Positions 27,576 to 37,967 are shown, numbered from the stretch's first letter. The stretch is 64,000 nt of DNA from Spirosoma foliorum (GCF_014117325.1 NZ_CP059732.1:2679001-2743000); one strand, 5' to 3'. Program-made: numbers and translations. Notes: a model not told the origin generated them from the letters alone.

Positions 27576-27742
27576 TTACCAGCTAGGAAGAGCTGGCAGT
27601 GGATGTTTTGGAACAAATTAAGCTTTTAGAAAAAGAGCCCAAATTGGTACAAGCGTTCTCCAATAAAAAAGAAATCGGTTTTATTACGATTTAATTCACG
27701 GAGCTATAATTTAATTTTTCGCAATTACTTAGTGTATACCTT

Positions 27743-28906
27743 ATGGCAAATAAACCGTTCTTTTTTGAATTGTTGGTTAATTCCAGATTATTATTTCGTC
27801 TTATTCGCTATGGATTACTCTTGTTAACAGGAATATTTCTGATATATCGGGGATTTCACTATCTAGCTACAACTATCATAAAGGCTTCGTCAGGGGATGT
27901 TTGGCGATATAGTATTATTTCAACTATCTTCTTTGGTAGCTTAATTGCTGCTGCTTACTGGGTAATTACAATTCTCATCCGAAACAATCTCCTTCTCAAG
28001 TTTAACCTTAAAAATTTTTCTCTTGGTCTGTTTCTGGTTCATTTGGTAGCTTCGGAATTAGTCCTTACTCATTTTTACTTATTTTACGCGATCTTCCCGA
28101 TTGAGAAATTGCCTGGCTTTTATAAAACGTATGCGGAGCATATTAAGCAATTACCCTTCTGGATGGCGCCGTTCGATAGAATAGTCGTTTGGCTATTTTC
28201 CTTTTCACTCTTTTATAACTATCTCTTATACGCCATAGGTCTTAAAGTATTTAAAGATTTATTTACCGCTCAACTTCGTAGTATTGAACTTGAAAAAGAT
28301 AATTTACGCTTAGAATTTGATTTTTTAAAAGCTCAAATAAATCCCCACTTCTTGTTCAATACATTGAACAATATTTATTCGTTTTCAATCCGATCGCCTG
28401 AAAAAGTACCAAATTCAATATTGAAACTTTCTGATCTGATGCGGTATACACTATATGAAACGAATGATGATCAGGTTCTTTTAATTAAAGAAATTGCCTT
28501 TTTGACAAGCTATATTGATTTGCAGCGTATCCGACACGATGATCATGTAACCATTCAATTTATAATTATGGGCCAACCGACCAATCAAGTCATTCCTCCT
28601 CTGCTATTAATTGTATTTATTGAGAACGCGTTTAAGCATGGTATTCAGGCAACGGCGAAATCTTCCTGGGTAGATATTAGACTCAGTATTCAACCCCACA
28701 CGGTATCTTTATACGTTGATAATAGTATTCCTAATATTGTGCCGGAAACCCAACCTGGACTCGGATTGCGGAATGTTCAGAAGCGCTTAGCTCATTTTTT
28801 TCCACATCTCCATACTTTGTCTATTGAGCATTCGTCACATCAGTTCTCCATTAAATTATCCCTTGACCTCCATGAAAATGCCCTATCGAGTGATCGTGTT
28901 AGATGA
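27743..28906 (+). CDS. LytS-type sensor histidine kinase
   Basis: This 387-residue protein has about four transmembrane helices in residues 18-170 and a His_kinase domain. The phosphoacceptor is H202 in AQINPHFLFNTLNNIY, and an N-box-like region VFIENAFKHGI lies near 295. It overlaps the response regulator gene (start at 28872). The pair lies directly upstream of a lanthipeptide precursor and its dehydratase, so it may control their expression or sense the product. Confidence 0.88.
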   Translation: MANKPFFFELLVNSRLLFRLIRYGLLLLTGIFLIYRGFHYLATTIIKASSGDVWRYSIISTIFFGSLIAAAYWVITILIRNNLLLKFNLKNFSLGLFLVHLVASELVLTHFYLFYAIFPIEKLPGFYKTYAEHIKQLPFWMAPFDRIVVWLFSFSLFYNYLLYAIGLKVFKDLFTAQLRSIELEKDNLRLEFDFLKAQINPHFLFNTLNNIYSFSIRSPEKVPNSILKLSDLMRYTLYETNDDQVLLIKEIAFLTSYIDLQRIRHDDHVTIQFIIMGQPTNQVIPPLLLIVFIENAFKHGIQATAKSSWVDIRLSIQPHTVSLYVDNSIPNIVPETQPGLGLRNVQKRLAHFFPHLHTLSIEHSSHQFSIKLSLDLHENALSSDRVR

Positions 28907-29642
28907 TGAACCCCCCGCTCGCGATCTAATTGAAGTATTTGTAAGTCAGGTGCCTGACTTACAGTGCGTTAATAAAAGTTCAAATGTGATGCAAGGTTTA
29001 ATCGCTATTCAGGAATTAAAACCCGACCTCTTATTTCTGGATATTCAGATGCCGGAAATGACAGGATTTGATCTAATGAAGTTACCATTAGTACATCGCC
29101 CTGAAATTATTTTGACGACGGCCTACCCAGAATATGCACTAACTAGTTACGAATTTTCTGTGCTCGATTATCTAGTAAAGCCAATTGCTTTCGACCGATT
29201 TGTGAAATCGGTTGTCAAATTCAGGGAGAAAAGGCAGTTATCCTTAAATTCTACAGACTGGCAATCAACCGAGGCAATTCCACGGGCCGCCCAATCTGAG
29301 ATCGCCACTACATTTGACTCAGATTCTAATTCAGTTTGGTTACGGGAGGAAAAGCGGCTTTTACAAATTCCATACAGTGAAATCCTATATATTGAAGGTT
29401 TAAAAGACTACGTGAAGGTTCATCTAAAAGATCAGATTATTGTGTCCCACATAGGACTAGGAAAAGCGGAAAAACTTTTTACCACCCCTCAATTCGTTCG
29501 AATTCATCGATCATTTATTGTAAGATTAGCCGCCGTCCGGCTAATTGATGGCAATACCATTACCTTAACTAACAAGAAGGAGTTAGTGCTCGGGCCCCTT
29601 TACCGAGACGAATTAAAAAAATACGTTGCAGCCCTTATTTAA
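28872..29642 (+). CDS. LytTR-family response regulator
   Basis: The protein is about 256 residues when started at the ATG at 28872 (MKMPYRVIVLDDEPPARD), since the longer frame from 28824 runs inside the kinase. The receiver domain has acidic D11-D12 and phosphoacceptor D57 (LLFLDIQMPE). The C-terminal LytTR DNA-binding domain includes ILYIEGLKDYVKVHL and FVRIHRSFIV. The 35-bp overlap with the kinase indicates translational coupling. Its likely target is the promoter region of the lanthipeptide genes that follow. Confidence 0.9.
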   Translation: MKMPYRVIVLDDEPPARDLIEVFVSQVPDLQCVNKSSNVMQGLIAIQELKPDLLFLDIQMPEMTGFDLMKLPLVHRPEIILTTAYPEYALTSYEFSVLDYLVKPIAFDRFVKSVVKFREKRQLSLNSTDWQSTEAIPRAAQSEIATTFDSDSNSVWLREEKRLLQIPYSEILYIEGLKDYVKVHLKDQIIVSHIGLGKAEKLFTTPQFVRIHRSFIVRLAAVRLIDGNTITLTNKKELVLGPLYRDELKKYVAALI

Positions 29643-29772
29643 GATTAGTCGATACTAAAGGGGGCTTTGTCTATTCTAAAAGGCTTTTTGTCGAAAAAGA
29701 CGAACTTAACCAAGATGTGGATATAGCTTTAAGGATCGAATTTCTATCACAACTGTTCAACTTTCCTTTATA

Positions 29773-29922
29773 ATGAAATCTAAATCTCTATCCTACAAGA
29801 AGGTAAGGATCGTTACTCACATGTTGCCCAATCAAACTGTTGGTAAAAGTAATCAGACAATTACGACAGATCTATGTACTACAGTAACTAGTACAGGTTT
29901 CGCTATTCTTAAAACAGCTTAA
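29773..29922 (+). CDS. Class I lanthipeptide precursor peptide (LanA-like)
   Basis: A 49-residue frame sits 60 bp upstream of the LanB gene on the same strand. The N-terminal part (MKSKSLSYKKVRIVTHML) resembles Bacteroidota RiPP leaders of the LSLKKxxI type. The C-terminal part (about residues 25-49) is rich in Thr and Ser with one Cys (TTDLCTTVTSTGF). This fits dehydration by LanB and formation of a single (methyl)lanthionine or dehydrated residues. The cleavage point is uncertain, perhaps near VGK at 23-25. The context next to a dehydratase strongly supports the call. Confidence 0.72.
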   Translation: MKSKSLSYKKVRIVTHMLPNQTVGKSNQTITTDLCTTVTSTGFAILKTA

Positions 29923-29982
29923 CTCAGGTTATTCCTGTTTCTTTTCATAGGCAACTATTATCTCTATCAATATACGGGCATA

Positions 29983-32900
29983 ATGGAGCTCGATTTTTAT
30001 TATTTACGAACGCCAACATTGTCGTTGCAGCGGCTATTGGATTTACTCCAGGAAGATGATTTACCTGCCTATGTCCAAGAAAACCTGATGGGCGAAGCTA
30101 TTTTTTTAGCTTCGCCCACTTTATATAATGAATTCCTAGCTGATCCGACATTATCGAGTAAAAAGCTACGCCAGACTGCGTTGAAATATGTACTGCGTAT
30201 GGGGAGCCGATCAACTCCATTTGGATTATTTGCTGGATGCTCGTTAGGTCAGATAGCAGATCGCACAGATTTGAATGTATCGGACCGGCAGCTGTTTTGC
30301 CATTACGAGTTAAATATGACAGTTATTTGGGAATTAACGCACTACTTGAATCAGCATTCCGAAATCCGATCACAAATTCCTTATCAAGTTAATTCTAGCC
30401 TTTATTCTTTTGGAAACCAATTCCGCTATTTAGAATTAGAGAAAGAACATACCCAGATCCGTTTTTTTACTAGCCAAATCGCTAACTGCCATCCAATTCG
30501 ATGGATACTTCGTAAAGCCCGAAAAGGAGCAACAATAGCTGAACTAATTCATGATTTAATCGGACGAGGGTATCCCATAGATCAAGCACAAGCTTGTGTT
30601 GATCAGCTTATTATAGATCAAGTTCTAGTTAGCCAATTTGTTTTGAATGGAACAGGAGTAGATCCATTGCAAAACTTGATAGGCCATCTTCAGTCAATTC
30701 CCAAGGGGAAACCATGGGTTCAATTAGTTCGCCAAGTTCAGGTTTTATTGATGCGAAAAGATTCAGTGCAAAAAAAGCACACAGCAATTCAGAGTATTTT
30801 TAAGAAAGAAATCGGCCTTTCTTTGCCAGATGCATCAATTATCCAAGGGAATAGCTTATTTACGGGCAAGCAGCATCAGTTAAGTCGTACGTTACTGACG
30901 AACCTGCAGAAAGCAATTCAAAAGTTATTTAGCTTAAGCAATGCTTTTCAACAGAAAGACTCACTTCTTCTATTTAAGCGGAAGTTTTATGCCCGTTATG
31001 AAGAACGTGAAATACCGCTGGCATTAGCTTTGGATGCAGAGTCAGGCATAGGTTATGGGGATCATCCATTCATGGGTGATAATCTTATGATTCAAACATT
31101 AATCGAAGCTGGCGATCCTGTTAATCAACAACAAGAAATCTTTAGTCCTGAGCTGGACCATTGGCTACGGAATGTATATAATAATTGGTTTGCTACTGGC
31201 AATTCCATTTTAGAATTAACAGATACGGACTTGAATCACTGGTCTGATACATCTACTCAACTTCCAGCTAGCTATTACGTCTTCGGTTATTTTCTAAGTT
31301 CTTCCTCGCAAGCTTTAGATAGGGGGGATTATCGTTTTAGATGCAAGTTCGTTGCTGGTCCTTCGGCCTTCCCCTTACTAGGACGCTTCTGTCGAGTAGA
31401 TCAACAACTAGAGCAAAAGATTCAAAATGCTTTTAAACAACTGCAAAAAAATGATCCGAATCGTGTTTACGCTGAGATCGTTCATATCCCAATTCCTGCA
31501 ATTGGAAATGTAGTTCAAAGACCTCATATGAGTGAGTACGAAATTTCGTATTTGGGTCACTCAACGTTGCCTATAGAAAAACAGATTTCTATTGATGACT
31601 TATGGATTTCTATTCCCAAGGGCGAACGAGTTGTCCTTCGTTCACGGAGATTAGGCAAAGAGATTGTACCTCGCTTGACGACCGCCCATAATTACCAAAA
31701 TGGTTTACCGATTTATCGTTTTCTGTGTGATCTCCAACAACAGGAAAGCGAACTGTCTATCTATTGGCATTGGGGCGGTTTAAGCAATTATCGGTTTCTA
31801 CCCCGTGTTCAATATCGGCAAATAATTTTACAGGAAGCACGCTGGAGACTCACTTGGTCAGACTATCAAGCTTCTCTTACGGAAAGCGAAAATGTCAGCG
31901 TCTGGCGTCTTGAGTGGAAATGGCCTAGATTTATTTCGATAGCCCAAGCCGATCAAGAACTGTTCTTGGATCTCGAACATGAGGGCTGCCAGCAGCTTTT
32001 AATTAATACTCTTCGTCGATTACAAGTCCTTCAGATATTCGAATGGTTACGAACCCCAGATCAATGTCCTATAGATGGACCGGATGGTAAATTAACCCAC
32101 GAAGTTATTTTACCTTTTCTCCACGAACAGACAAAGCCTATGCAGCGGGCATCAAGATTAGATCATCATGGAATCGCCCGGAACTTTATACCTGGATCGG
32201 AATGGTTATACCTCAAAGTATACTGTGGGACACAGGCCAGTCGAAAAATTTTGCTGAGGTTGGGTAAACTTGCCCGTATCTATATTCGTTCGAAAAAGAT
32301 TAGTCATTGGTTTTTTATCCGCTATCAAGACCCCGAACCTCATCTTCGATTTCGGTTTCATTTGATTTCCCAAGCAAGCTATAATGACATACTGTCTGAC
32401 TGTCAGCGTCAACTACAATCTATGATAAACACTGACGAAATTTATCGAGTGCAACTTGATACATACCAACGAGAGATAGAGCGCTATGGAGCAGAACGTA
32501 TAGTGGTTACCGAATGTTTATTTTGGGTTGATAGTGATGCCGTTTTGACAATAGCTCGGGATCAACTGAATGAACAAATGCGATTGGCCGTGGGCCTTTT
32601 AGGTGTTGATAAGTATTTAGATGATTTTAATTACCCCTTATCTGCAAGAGTACTTTTTTACCAACAAGGGTTTCAGATAATTTTTGATCAGCAGGGTAGC
32701 AGCGTCAATCTTCGGAAACAATTGGCGATCCTATACCGGCAAAATCAAGGCTTAATTGAAGCATTATGCGCAAAAGAGGCTCCAGAATCAGAATTATATT
32801 CACGATACCATAAACTGTTCAAAAAACGTAGTTCCCGAAATAAAACCTACTTAAACTCTATCTTTGTAAATCAACCGCAATCTTATATTTCTAGTTTGAT

Positions 32901-33009
32901 ACACTTATATGTGAACCGTCTATTTGATCAGCACCAGATTAAGTACGAATTGATTATATATCATCATCTCTATAGGTTTTATCAATCGTACACGGCACAA
33001 TCCAACTAA
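29983..33009 (+). CDS. Class I lantibiotic dehydratase (LanB)
   Basis: This 1008-residue protein has the full LanB layout. An N-terminal glutamylation domain runs from the start (FYYLRTPTLSLQRLL, and RMGSRSTPFGLFAGCSLG near residue 70-90). A C-terminal SpaB_C elimination domain covers about 720-1000 (GSEWLYLKVYCGTQASRKILL, and WFFIRYQDPEPHLRFRF). LanB uses glutamyl-tRNA to activate Ser/Thr of a precursor peptide and then eliminates glutamate to give dehydro residues. No LanC cyclase, protease or transporter gene follows in this window. Confidence 0.9.
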   Translation: MELDFYYLRTPTLSLQRLLDLLQEDDLPAYVQENLMGEAIFLASPTLYNEFLADPTLSSKKLRQTALKYVLRMGSRSTPFGLFAGCSLGQIADRTDLNVSDRQLFCHYELNMTVIWELTHYLNQHSEIRSQIPYQVNSSLYSFGNQFRYLELEKEHTQIRFFTSQIANCHPIRWILRKARKGATIAELIHDLIGRGYPIDQAQACVDQLIIDQVLVSQFVLNGTGVDPLQNLIGHLQSIPKGKPWVQLVRQVQVLLMRKDSVQKKHTAIQSIFKKEIGLSLPDASIIQGNSLFTGKQHQLSRTLLTNLQKAIQKLFSLSNAFQQKDSLLLFKRKFYARYEEREIPLALALDAESGIGYGDHPFMGDNLMIQTLIEAGDPVNQQQEIFSPELDHWLRNVYNNWFATGNSILELTDTDLNHWSDTSTQLPASYYVFGYFLSSSSQALDRGDYRFRCKFVAGPSAFPLLGRFCRVDQQLEQKIQNAFKQLQKNDPNRVYAEIVHIPIPAIGNVVQRPHMSEYEISYLGHSTLPIEKQISIDDLWISIPKGERVVLRSRRLGKEIVPRLTTAHNYQNGLPIYRFLCDLQQQESELSIYWHWGGLSNYRFLPRVQYRQIILQEARWRLTWSDYQASLTESENVSVWRLEWKWPRFISIAQADQELFLDLEHEGCQQLLINTLRRLQVLQIFEWLRTPDQCPIDGPDGKLTHEVILPFLHEQTKPMQRASRLDHHGIARNFIPGSEWLYLKVYCGTQASRKILLRLGKLARIYIRSKKISHWFFIRYQDPEPHLRFRFHLISQASYNDILSDCQRQLQSMINTDEIYRVQLDTYQREIERYGAERIVVTECLFWVDSDAVLTIARDQLNEQMRLAVGLLGVDKYLDDFNYPLSARVLFYQQGFQIIFDQQGSSVNLRKQLAILYRQNQGLIEALCAKEAPESELYSRYHKLFKKRSSRNKTYLNSIFVNQPQSYISSLIHLYVNRLFDQHQIKYELIIYHHLYRFYQSYTAQSN

Positions 33010-33350
33010 ATTCGCTTTGGATGAAAGGTAGAAATACAATTGCTATGTAAGTGGATTACGTCGTTTCTGCTTTTGCTAAATTCATAGTTTGCATATTATT
33101 ATCCCTTGGTTTGAAATCGATCACCAATCACCAATAATATTCTTAAATACAAAGATTTATTTTTTATAATGTCGTAATTGACTTAAATATACAAGCAACA
33201 AACACTTTAGTAAATTTGTTAAATAATTTTAGGAAGTAGGTTAAAAGATTAAAATACGTATTGTACATATACTCTCTTAACTAACGTAAAAAATGTTGAA
33301 ATAATAGATCAGTTAGATATCGAAATTCAATGAATATTTCTATTAAGAAA
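33010..33350. other. AT-rich intergenic region
   Basis: No gene is visible between the convergent LanB and the T9SS cargo gene. The region is strongly AT-rich with poly-A and poly-T stretches. Confidence 0.5.
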
Positions 33351-34916
33351 TTACTGTTTAATTATTTTTACCACAACTCTTTTGGGGTTCGTTAAAAGCT
33401 CGATAAAATATTCACCAGTCGATAGATTGCCCATTGAGATGGCTGGAGAATAGGGTGATTGTATGGTTGTCTCCAATAAAATTTTACCTTGTAACGAGAC
33501 CAGACGAAGCCGATACGGCAAGAAACAATTTCCTTTATAATCTACATAGAAATCAGTTTGAACGGGATTTGGATAAACACTAATTGACACATTTGGACAA
33601 GCAGTAATAGGCGAGTCTGGAGTTGGCTGTAAATTATTAAAAACAGATTGTAAAAAATTAGGTAGTCCGGCAGCATTTGTGATACTACCTTGTCGTAAAT
33701 CAATAGTTTGTAATTGTATATCACATTCAAATCCTTTTGCGTTGGGGCGATTAATAACAATGAACCGATGCGGATGCTCCTCGCCACAATCCTCTACCTT
33801 ACAAAAACCACCAAAAGTAGTCCCATATATCTTACCATTAGGCGCATTTTGAATTGAAAAGGCGTAAAATGTAGCATTTGTACTAGTAGTTGGTTTGATG
33901 ATTTTTACTTCAGGAATATTGGTACTAGAATTTCCAACCAATACACTCATTCCAGAATTTATTATCGCCTGATTATGACCAGCTCCTAGGTCATACTGTC
34001 GAACATAATCAATGTGTAAAGAGTCCGATGTTATTGTTTGATGAGTCACATACAATTTTGTGTTATCAGGGGAAAAACAAACCCCATACTGTCGTGAAAG
34101 TAGGCCTAAATTTAAATAATTTGATAGTAAGCCAGATTGGTTATCAAAATCAAATAAATCAAGTGGATGGCTGCTAGGCTCGTTTTGAGCTGTTTTAAAA
34201 ACGGCACAGGCCAATTTTGTGCCATTAGGAGACGCTTGCATATAGCCAATATTAGAGCTATTAGAATACGAAAAGGTATAATCCGAACCAATTGGTATTT
34301 CATTCACCTTCTTTAAACCAGAAGCAGTTAATAAATAAATTAAAAAGATATTTCCATCCCATTGGTGGGTGATAATCCAAAAGTCGTGTCCATTTTTATG
34401 GGGAATAGCTGTTAATTTTTCACTTAAACCGCTATCGATAAACTGGTTCTTCTGAGACAAAACTATATTTCCTCTTCGATCGCTTAGACGCATATCAACC
34501 AGCGAATAGGAGAGAGTATTATCGTAGGTATTGTACAAACTTAAATTAGCCAACGTCAGGATGTAATACTGATGCTCATCTCCTGGATTTGGAATAATCA
34601 GACATGCCTGAGTTATCGTTGAGTTTCCATTCAGGCCAGTTCCATCAAGCATGATTTGACCTGTTTTATCCCAAACCTGTTCTGAGTTCGTATAAAACAT
34701 CAATTCCCCTGTTTTGGGGTCAGACTGCGTAGCACATGCATTATATGTATACCAATAGTCATTATTGACGGCAACTGGAGTGCCTGAAGAAAATATAAGA
34801 CCTGCTTTCTCTCCAAAAAACCAATTGGTCGCTTCTTTTTGGGCTTGTGTATGGAAAGGTATGTAACTGAATGGAATGAAAAATAATATAAACCTGATAG
34901 TGCTCATAGCCCACAA
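33351..34916 (-). CDS. Secreted protein with T9SS type A sorting domain
   Basis: This 521-residue protein has a signal peptide (hydrophobic IRFILFFIPFSYIPF, ending at TQAQ). The long middle part has beta-propeller-like repeats (WFFGEKAGLIFSSGTP, FSPDNTKLYVTH, YAFSIQNAPNGKIYG). The C-terminal sorting domain starts near VSVYPNPVQTDFYV and ends with VVKIIKQ. The sorting domain directs export by the type IX secretion system and surface attachment. The start could be MSTIRF at residue 4. Its ligand or enzymatic function is unknown. Confidence 0.85.
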   Translation of the reverse strand: MWAMSTIRFILFFIPFSYIPFHTQAQKEATNWFFGEKAGLIFSSGTPVAVNNDYWYTYNACATQSDPKTGELMFYTNSEQVWDKTGQIMLDGTGLNGNSTITQACLIIPNPGDEHQYYILTLANLSLYNTYDNTLSYSLVDMRLSDRRGNIVLSQKNQFIDSGLSEKLTAIPHKNGHDFWIITHQWDGNIFLIYLLTASGLKKVNEIPIGSDYTFSYSNSSNIGYMQASPNGTKLACAVFKTAQNEPSSHPLDLFDFDNQSGLLSNYLNLGLLSRQYGVCFSPDNTKLYVTHQTITSDSLHIDYVRQYDLGAGHNQAIINSGMSVLVGNSSTNIPEVKIIKPTTSTNATFYAFSIQNAPNGKIYGTTFGGFCKVEDCGEEHPHRFIVINRPNAKGFECDIQLQTIDLRQGSITNAAGLPNFLQSVFNNLQPTPDSPITACPNVSISVYPNPVQTDFYVDYKGNCFLPYRLRLVSLQGKILLETTIQSPYSPAISMGNLSTGEYFIELLTNPKRVVVKIIKQ

Positions 34917-35034
34917 TTTATAATGTTTTCTAAGCGAACAACCTGTCTAAATAGCTAAAATCCATTTAGACAGGTTGTAGAAAGCAAAACAATAAATTTA
35001 GTTCGGTACTTATAATTGGCCTTGGTTTCAAGTG

Positions 35035-35565
35035 TTAAGGTACAATGGCCAGCACTTTTTTATAATATTTTGCAGGATATCCTGCAATACTAGATGTACA
35101 TTCACCGTAGGCTTTAATAGCCGAAAGTTGCCCAGACCAATCCGGATCACTGGCATCAAGCGTTTTAATTCCAAATACGGCAACGCCGCCAGAAGCCCCT
35201 ACATCAGGTCCAACACCAGAACTAATAGCCGCAGCACTGTAATAGTCATTAGGAGAGTTCTGAGCTGTACTTGCGGATTGATACAATTTGAAACCATCGG
35301 CAACTCCCATAATACCTATATTTTCATAGTGTACATAATTGGGGGGTACCACACTATAAGGTGTCTCGTAAATTTCTAATTGATAAACAGTATTTGCTTG
35401 TGGAGCACCAGTATAAAGAACTCCTGTTGTTGGATTTCTTAATCTCATCGCTAAGTGGCCAGTAACATCAGTACCAGAATTGGGACAGCTGGCATATTGT
35501 GCTATAGCCTGATTTAATAGGCCTAGAACCATAAACCCAAGAACAAACAAATTAAAAGTTTTCAT
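35035..35565 (-). CDS. Small secreted hypothetical protein
   Basis: This 176-residue protein has a clean signal peptide (MKTFNLFVLGFMVLGLLNQAIAQ). The mature part is Gly/Ser/Tyr-rich, with two cysteines (CPNSG near the start and GECTSS near the end) that could form a disulfide. I do not recognise a domain. It lies between the T9SS cargo gene and a lipoprotein gene on the same strand, and the three may form a surface cluster. Confidence 0.65.
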   Translation of the reverse strand: MKTFNLFVLGFMVLGLLNQAIAQYASCPNSGTDVTGHLAMRLRNPTTGVLYTGAPQANTVYQLEIYETPYSVVPPNYVHYENIGIMGVADGFKLYQSASTAQNSPNDYYSAAAISSGVGPDVGASGGVAVFGIKTLDASDPDWSGQLSAIKAYGECTSSIAGYPAKYYKKVLAIVP

Positions 35566-35613
35566 ATGAAATAAAAGATTTAATTGGACTTTTTTAAACG
35601 TGATTTGTATATC

Positions 35614-36102
35614 CTATTTCTTAGCTAGCCAAAAATTCTGGGCTTGTTCTCGGAATGTAGCCGTACCGACAGTGCGGATTGGAAGAAAACTTATCATTAG
35701 TGGATCGGAGACATCAGACAAAGTTTTTATAAGATAACTTGCTGTTATTTGATTTCCGCCTAATTTTTCTTCACTTGAAATTAATGTAAACCCAAAGCAG
35801 GCACGAATCTGGACTTTGTTTGCTCCCTGACCTTCAAGATTTAATCGATATGTGGTATTGGGTTGTAATAGAGACACATCGTTAATTTCTACTCCATCAA
35901 GGGATTTTAAAGAAACCTGCAATTTTGATACAAGGCTAATTTTTTGTAGCCTAGAAAAGGAAGAGATGTCGATCTTTCCACTTTGACGCAATGATCCTGA
36001 CTCAGTAGAAATTCCCGTTGATATTGGTGCCAAAGATTGGCGCTCTGTGTTACAGGCAAATGCTGTAAATGTAATAATGGTAAAAATGGAGAATCGTTTC
36101 AT
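35614..36102 (-). CDS. Lipoprotein, unknown function
   Basis: This 162-residue protein has a type II signal peptide with a lipobox FAC (cleavage before C17, followed by NTERQS), so it is probably membrane-anchored in the periplasm or outer membrane. The mature part is beta-rich (KLQVSLKSLDGVEINDV, and NTTYRLNLEGQ). It is followed by the secreted 176-residue gene 48 bp downstream. Confidence 0.65.
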   Translation of the reverse strand: MKRFSIFTIITFTAFACNTERQSLAPISTGISTESGSLRQSGKIDISSFSRLQKISLVSKLQVSLKSLDGVEINDVSLLQPNTTYRLNLEGQGANKVQIRACFGFTLISSEEKLGGNQITASYLIKTLSDVSDPLMISFLPIRTVGTATFREQAQNFWLAKK

Positions 36103-37195
36103 ATTATTTTGGTTTAATTTATGAATTGAAACAGAAAAAGCGGAATTATATTTGTTGAATTACAAATGAATATTTTAAAAAAATGAAAAATTAAATCTTA
36201 ATAGTATTCATTCTAATACTTTAAAATTTAATTTAAATTGCTAATATTGTCAATGAGCGTTGCTTATTGGGTTTTTATATAATTCCATAATTAAATGGCT
36301 ATACGAACAATAGCTTTGCGAAAAATAAAATATTTAGATTTAGACAGGATCGTTTTTTTTCTGGTGTTGTAAAATAATGCACTCTTTTGAGTTTTGTAAA
36401 ATAAATTAGACTAAACCCCGTTTAAAATAGACGAAGTGAATTTTAGAATAGAGCAAGGCTATCTCAACCACTTCCAAGGTTTGTTGATCTGTAGGTAGGT
36501 TTGTAAAGACTTTTTCTTTATGTGCCATGACTGATTATCTGACGATGCTAAAAGGACAAAGCTGTTAGCAAGCTAGACCAGGCTTTAGGGCTCACCGCAG
36601 GAGGGATCAGTCAAACTTTGAAAAAGCACCAGCGGCTGGTCATGCTGATTTAGTTTAGCGAAAATTCAATAGGGCTAGCTACGGCCTGCACTCTGGCGAC
36701 AATGGCCACAAGTAGGCGAGTAGAAATAAAGACTATATAATACGCTTGAGTAGCCGAAGAATTAATCTGGCGTTGAAGGGTGTTACTGATCAGGGGAGAT
36801 TCTTTGGTAAGATCCTGAAAAAATGACTTCCTAGAAGGGGAGAAATTTTCCGTATTGGCTGTTCAGATGTATGGCTCGCAATTGCGGATATAATTCGACT
36901 AATTCTTTTTTCGTATTATTCTAGGATATAAGAAAATGAAGGTATCCGAAATCAAAAAAAAAGCAAATTTTAAGAGAGGGAAGTGGTAAAATGGGCACTA
37001 CCTTTCGTATTTTAGGAAGAAAAGTACGAAATAGGATAGTAATAGTGCGACAGCACAAGTGGCCGTTATCTTGTGACAAAATAGGTGAAATCCGTCCGCT
37101 CGCCACTAATCGTTATAACTAGGCATTTGGGGGCTTTTAAACATAGTGTCATTTATAGAACAATTCATTCTGATTTAGACAACCAGCTTAACGAG
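36103..37195. other. Long gene-poor region with IS remnants and a palindromic element
   Basis: About 1.1 kb have no convincing gene. At 36540-36650 a short stretch reads QALGLTAGGISQTLKKHQRLV, like an IS630 N-terminal helix-turn-helix fragment. At 37003-37031 a hairpin element matches one at 51509-51537. The 37085-37195 part belongs to the leader of the outer-membrane protein gene. Confidence 0.45.
37003..37031. repeat. Palindromic repeat, copy 1
   Basis: The arms tttcgtatttta and aaaagtacgaaa surround the loop ggaag. The same layout and loop occur at 51509-51537. This copy has mismatches in the arms. Confidence 0.6.
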
Positions 37196-37801
37196 ATGAA
37201 TAAACTAATTTTAATTTGGTTCTGCCTGTGTATAGGAACAAAAACGCTTTTTGCTCAGCAAGGCAAATATGATATTGCAGTAAGTTACGGATTCTATCAA
37301 GCGCCTATGTATAAACAGGCTGTCAACAAAAACTTCTTCGCTGCTGACTTTGATTATTATATAGCAAAGCGTTGGGCAATCTCATCTGGTTTCTTGAGTG
37401 GTCAATTTGCCTACTATGAGGATTATCGAAGTAATGCTTATTCAAATGATGATTATACCAACGCTAAGGGGTATGAATCGCATGCTTACTTGACTGCTTC
37501 TTACTCAGTTATACATGGAAAAAGGTTTTCTGTTCAAATTGGGGCAGGTATCGGGCTATTCACCCAACGCTTAAAATTTCCTTACAGAGCCGCCGGAGCT
37601 AATTTAGAGGCTAGTCACTACGGGGAACAAATCTTCACAGGTGAGGAATCATTTAGCATCGTTGAAATACCACTTAAGCTAGAAGCCTATTATAGGCTAG
37701 GTACACGATTCGGTTTAGGGATAAAGGCTGGTACTTTTTTGCAGCTGGGTCGGCCATTAGCTGCCTCCTATTTTGGACCTCAACTCCGAGTACGTTTATA
37801 A
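37196..37801 (+). CDS. Outer-membrane beta-barrel-like protein
   Basis: I use the ATG at 37196 because it begins a clear signal peptide (LILIWFCLCIGTKTLFAQ). The longer open frame from 37085 would bury it. The mature part (about 180 residues) alternates short amphipathic strands ending in aromatic residues (YDIAVSYGFY, RWAISSGFLSGQFAY, FSVQIGAGIGLF, LKLEAYYRLG, FGPQLRVRL). It ends in an aromatic/basic terminal strand typical of small outer-membrane barrels. Its role is unknown. Confidence 0.7.
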   Translation: MNKLILIWFCLCIGTKTLFAQQGKYDIAVSYGFYQAPMYKQAVNKNFFAADFDYYIAKRWAISSGFLSGQFAYYEDYRSNAYSNDDYTNAKGYESHAYLTASYSVIHGKRFSVQIGAGIGLFTQRLKFPYRAAGANLEASHYGEQIFTGEESFSIVEIPLKLEAYYRLGTRFGLGIKAGTFLQLGRPLAASYFGPQLRVRL

Positions 37802-37967
37802 TTACTTCAAAATCGGTATTCTATTGGCTATCCTATCATTTTCAGTTAATTTCAATAATATTAAGTCTAGTGGGTGTTGCAAAGTCCGCACGGAATCAAG
37901 TGGCCAGGAAAAATGCTTTAGTTCTGAATCAGTTAACAGCTAAAAATTAGCTTGAGGTGGTCCGGTT

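Noticed and set aside
35032..35379. 115-codon plus-strand frame opposite the small secreted protein
   Set aside because: It is antisense to a gene with a clear signal peptide, and its Arg/Ser/Asn-rich translation is a shadow.
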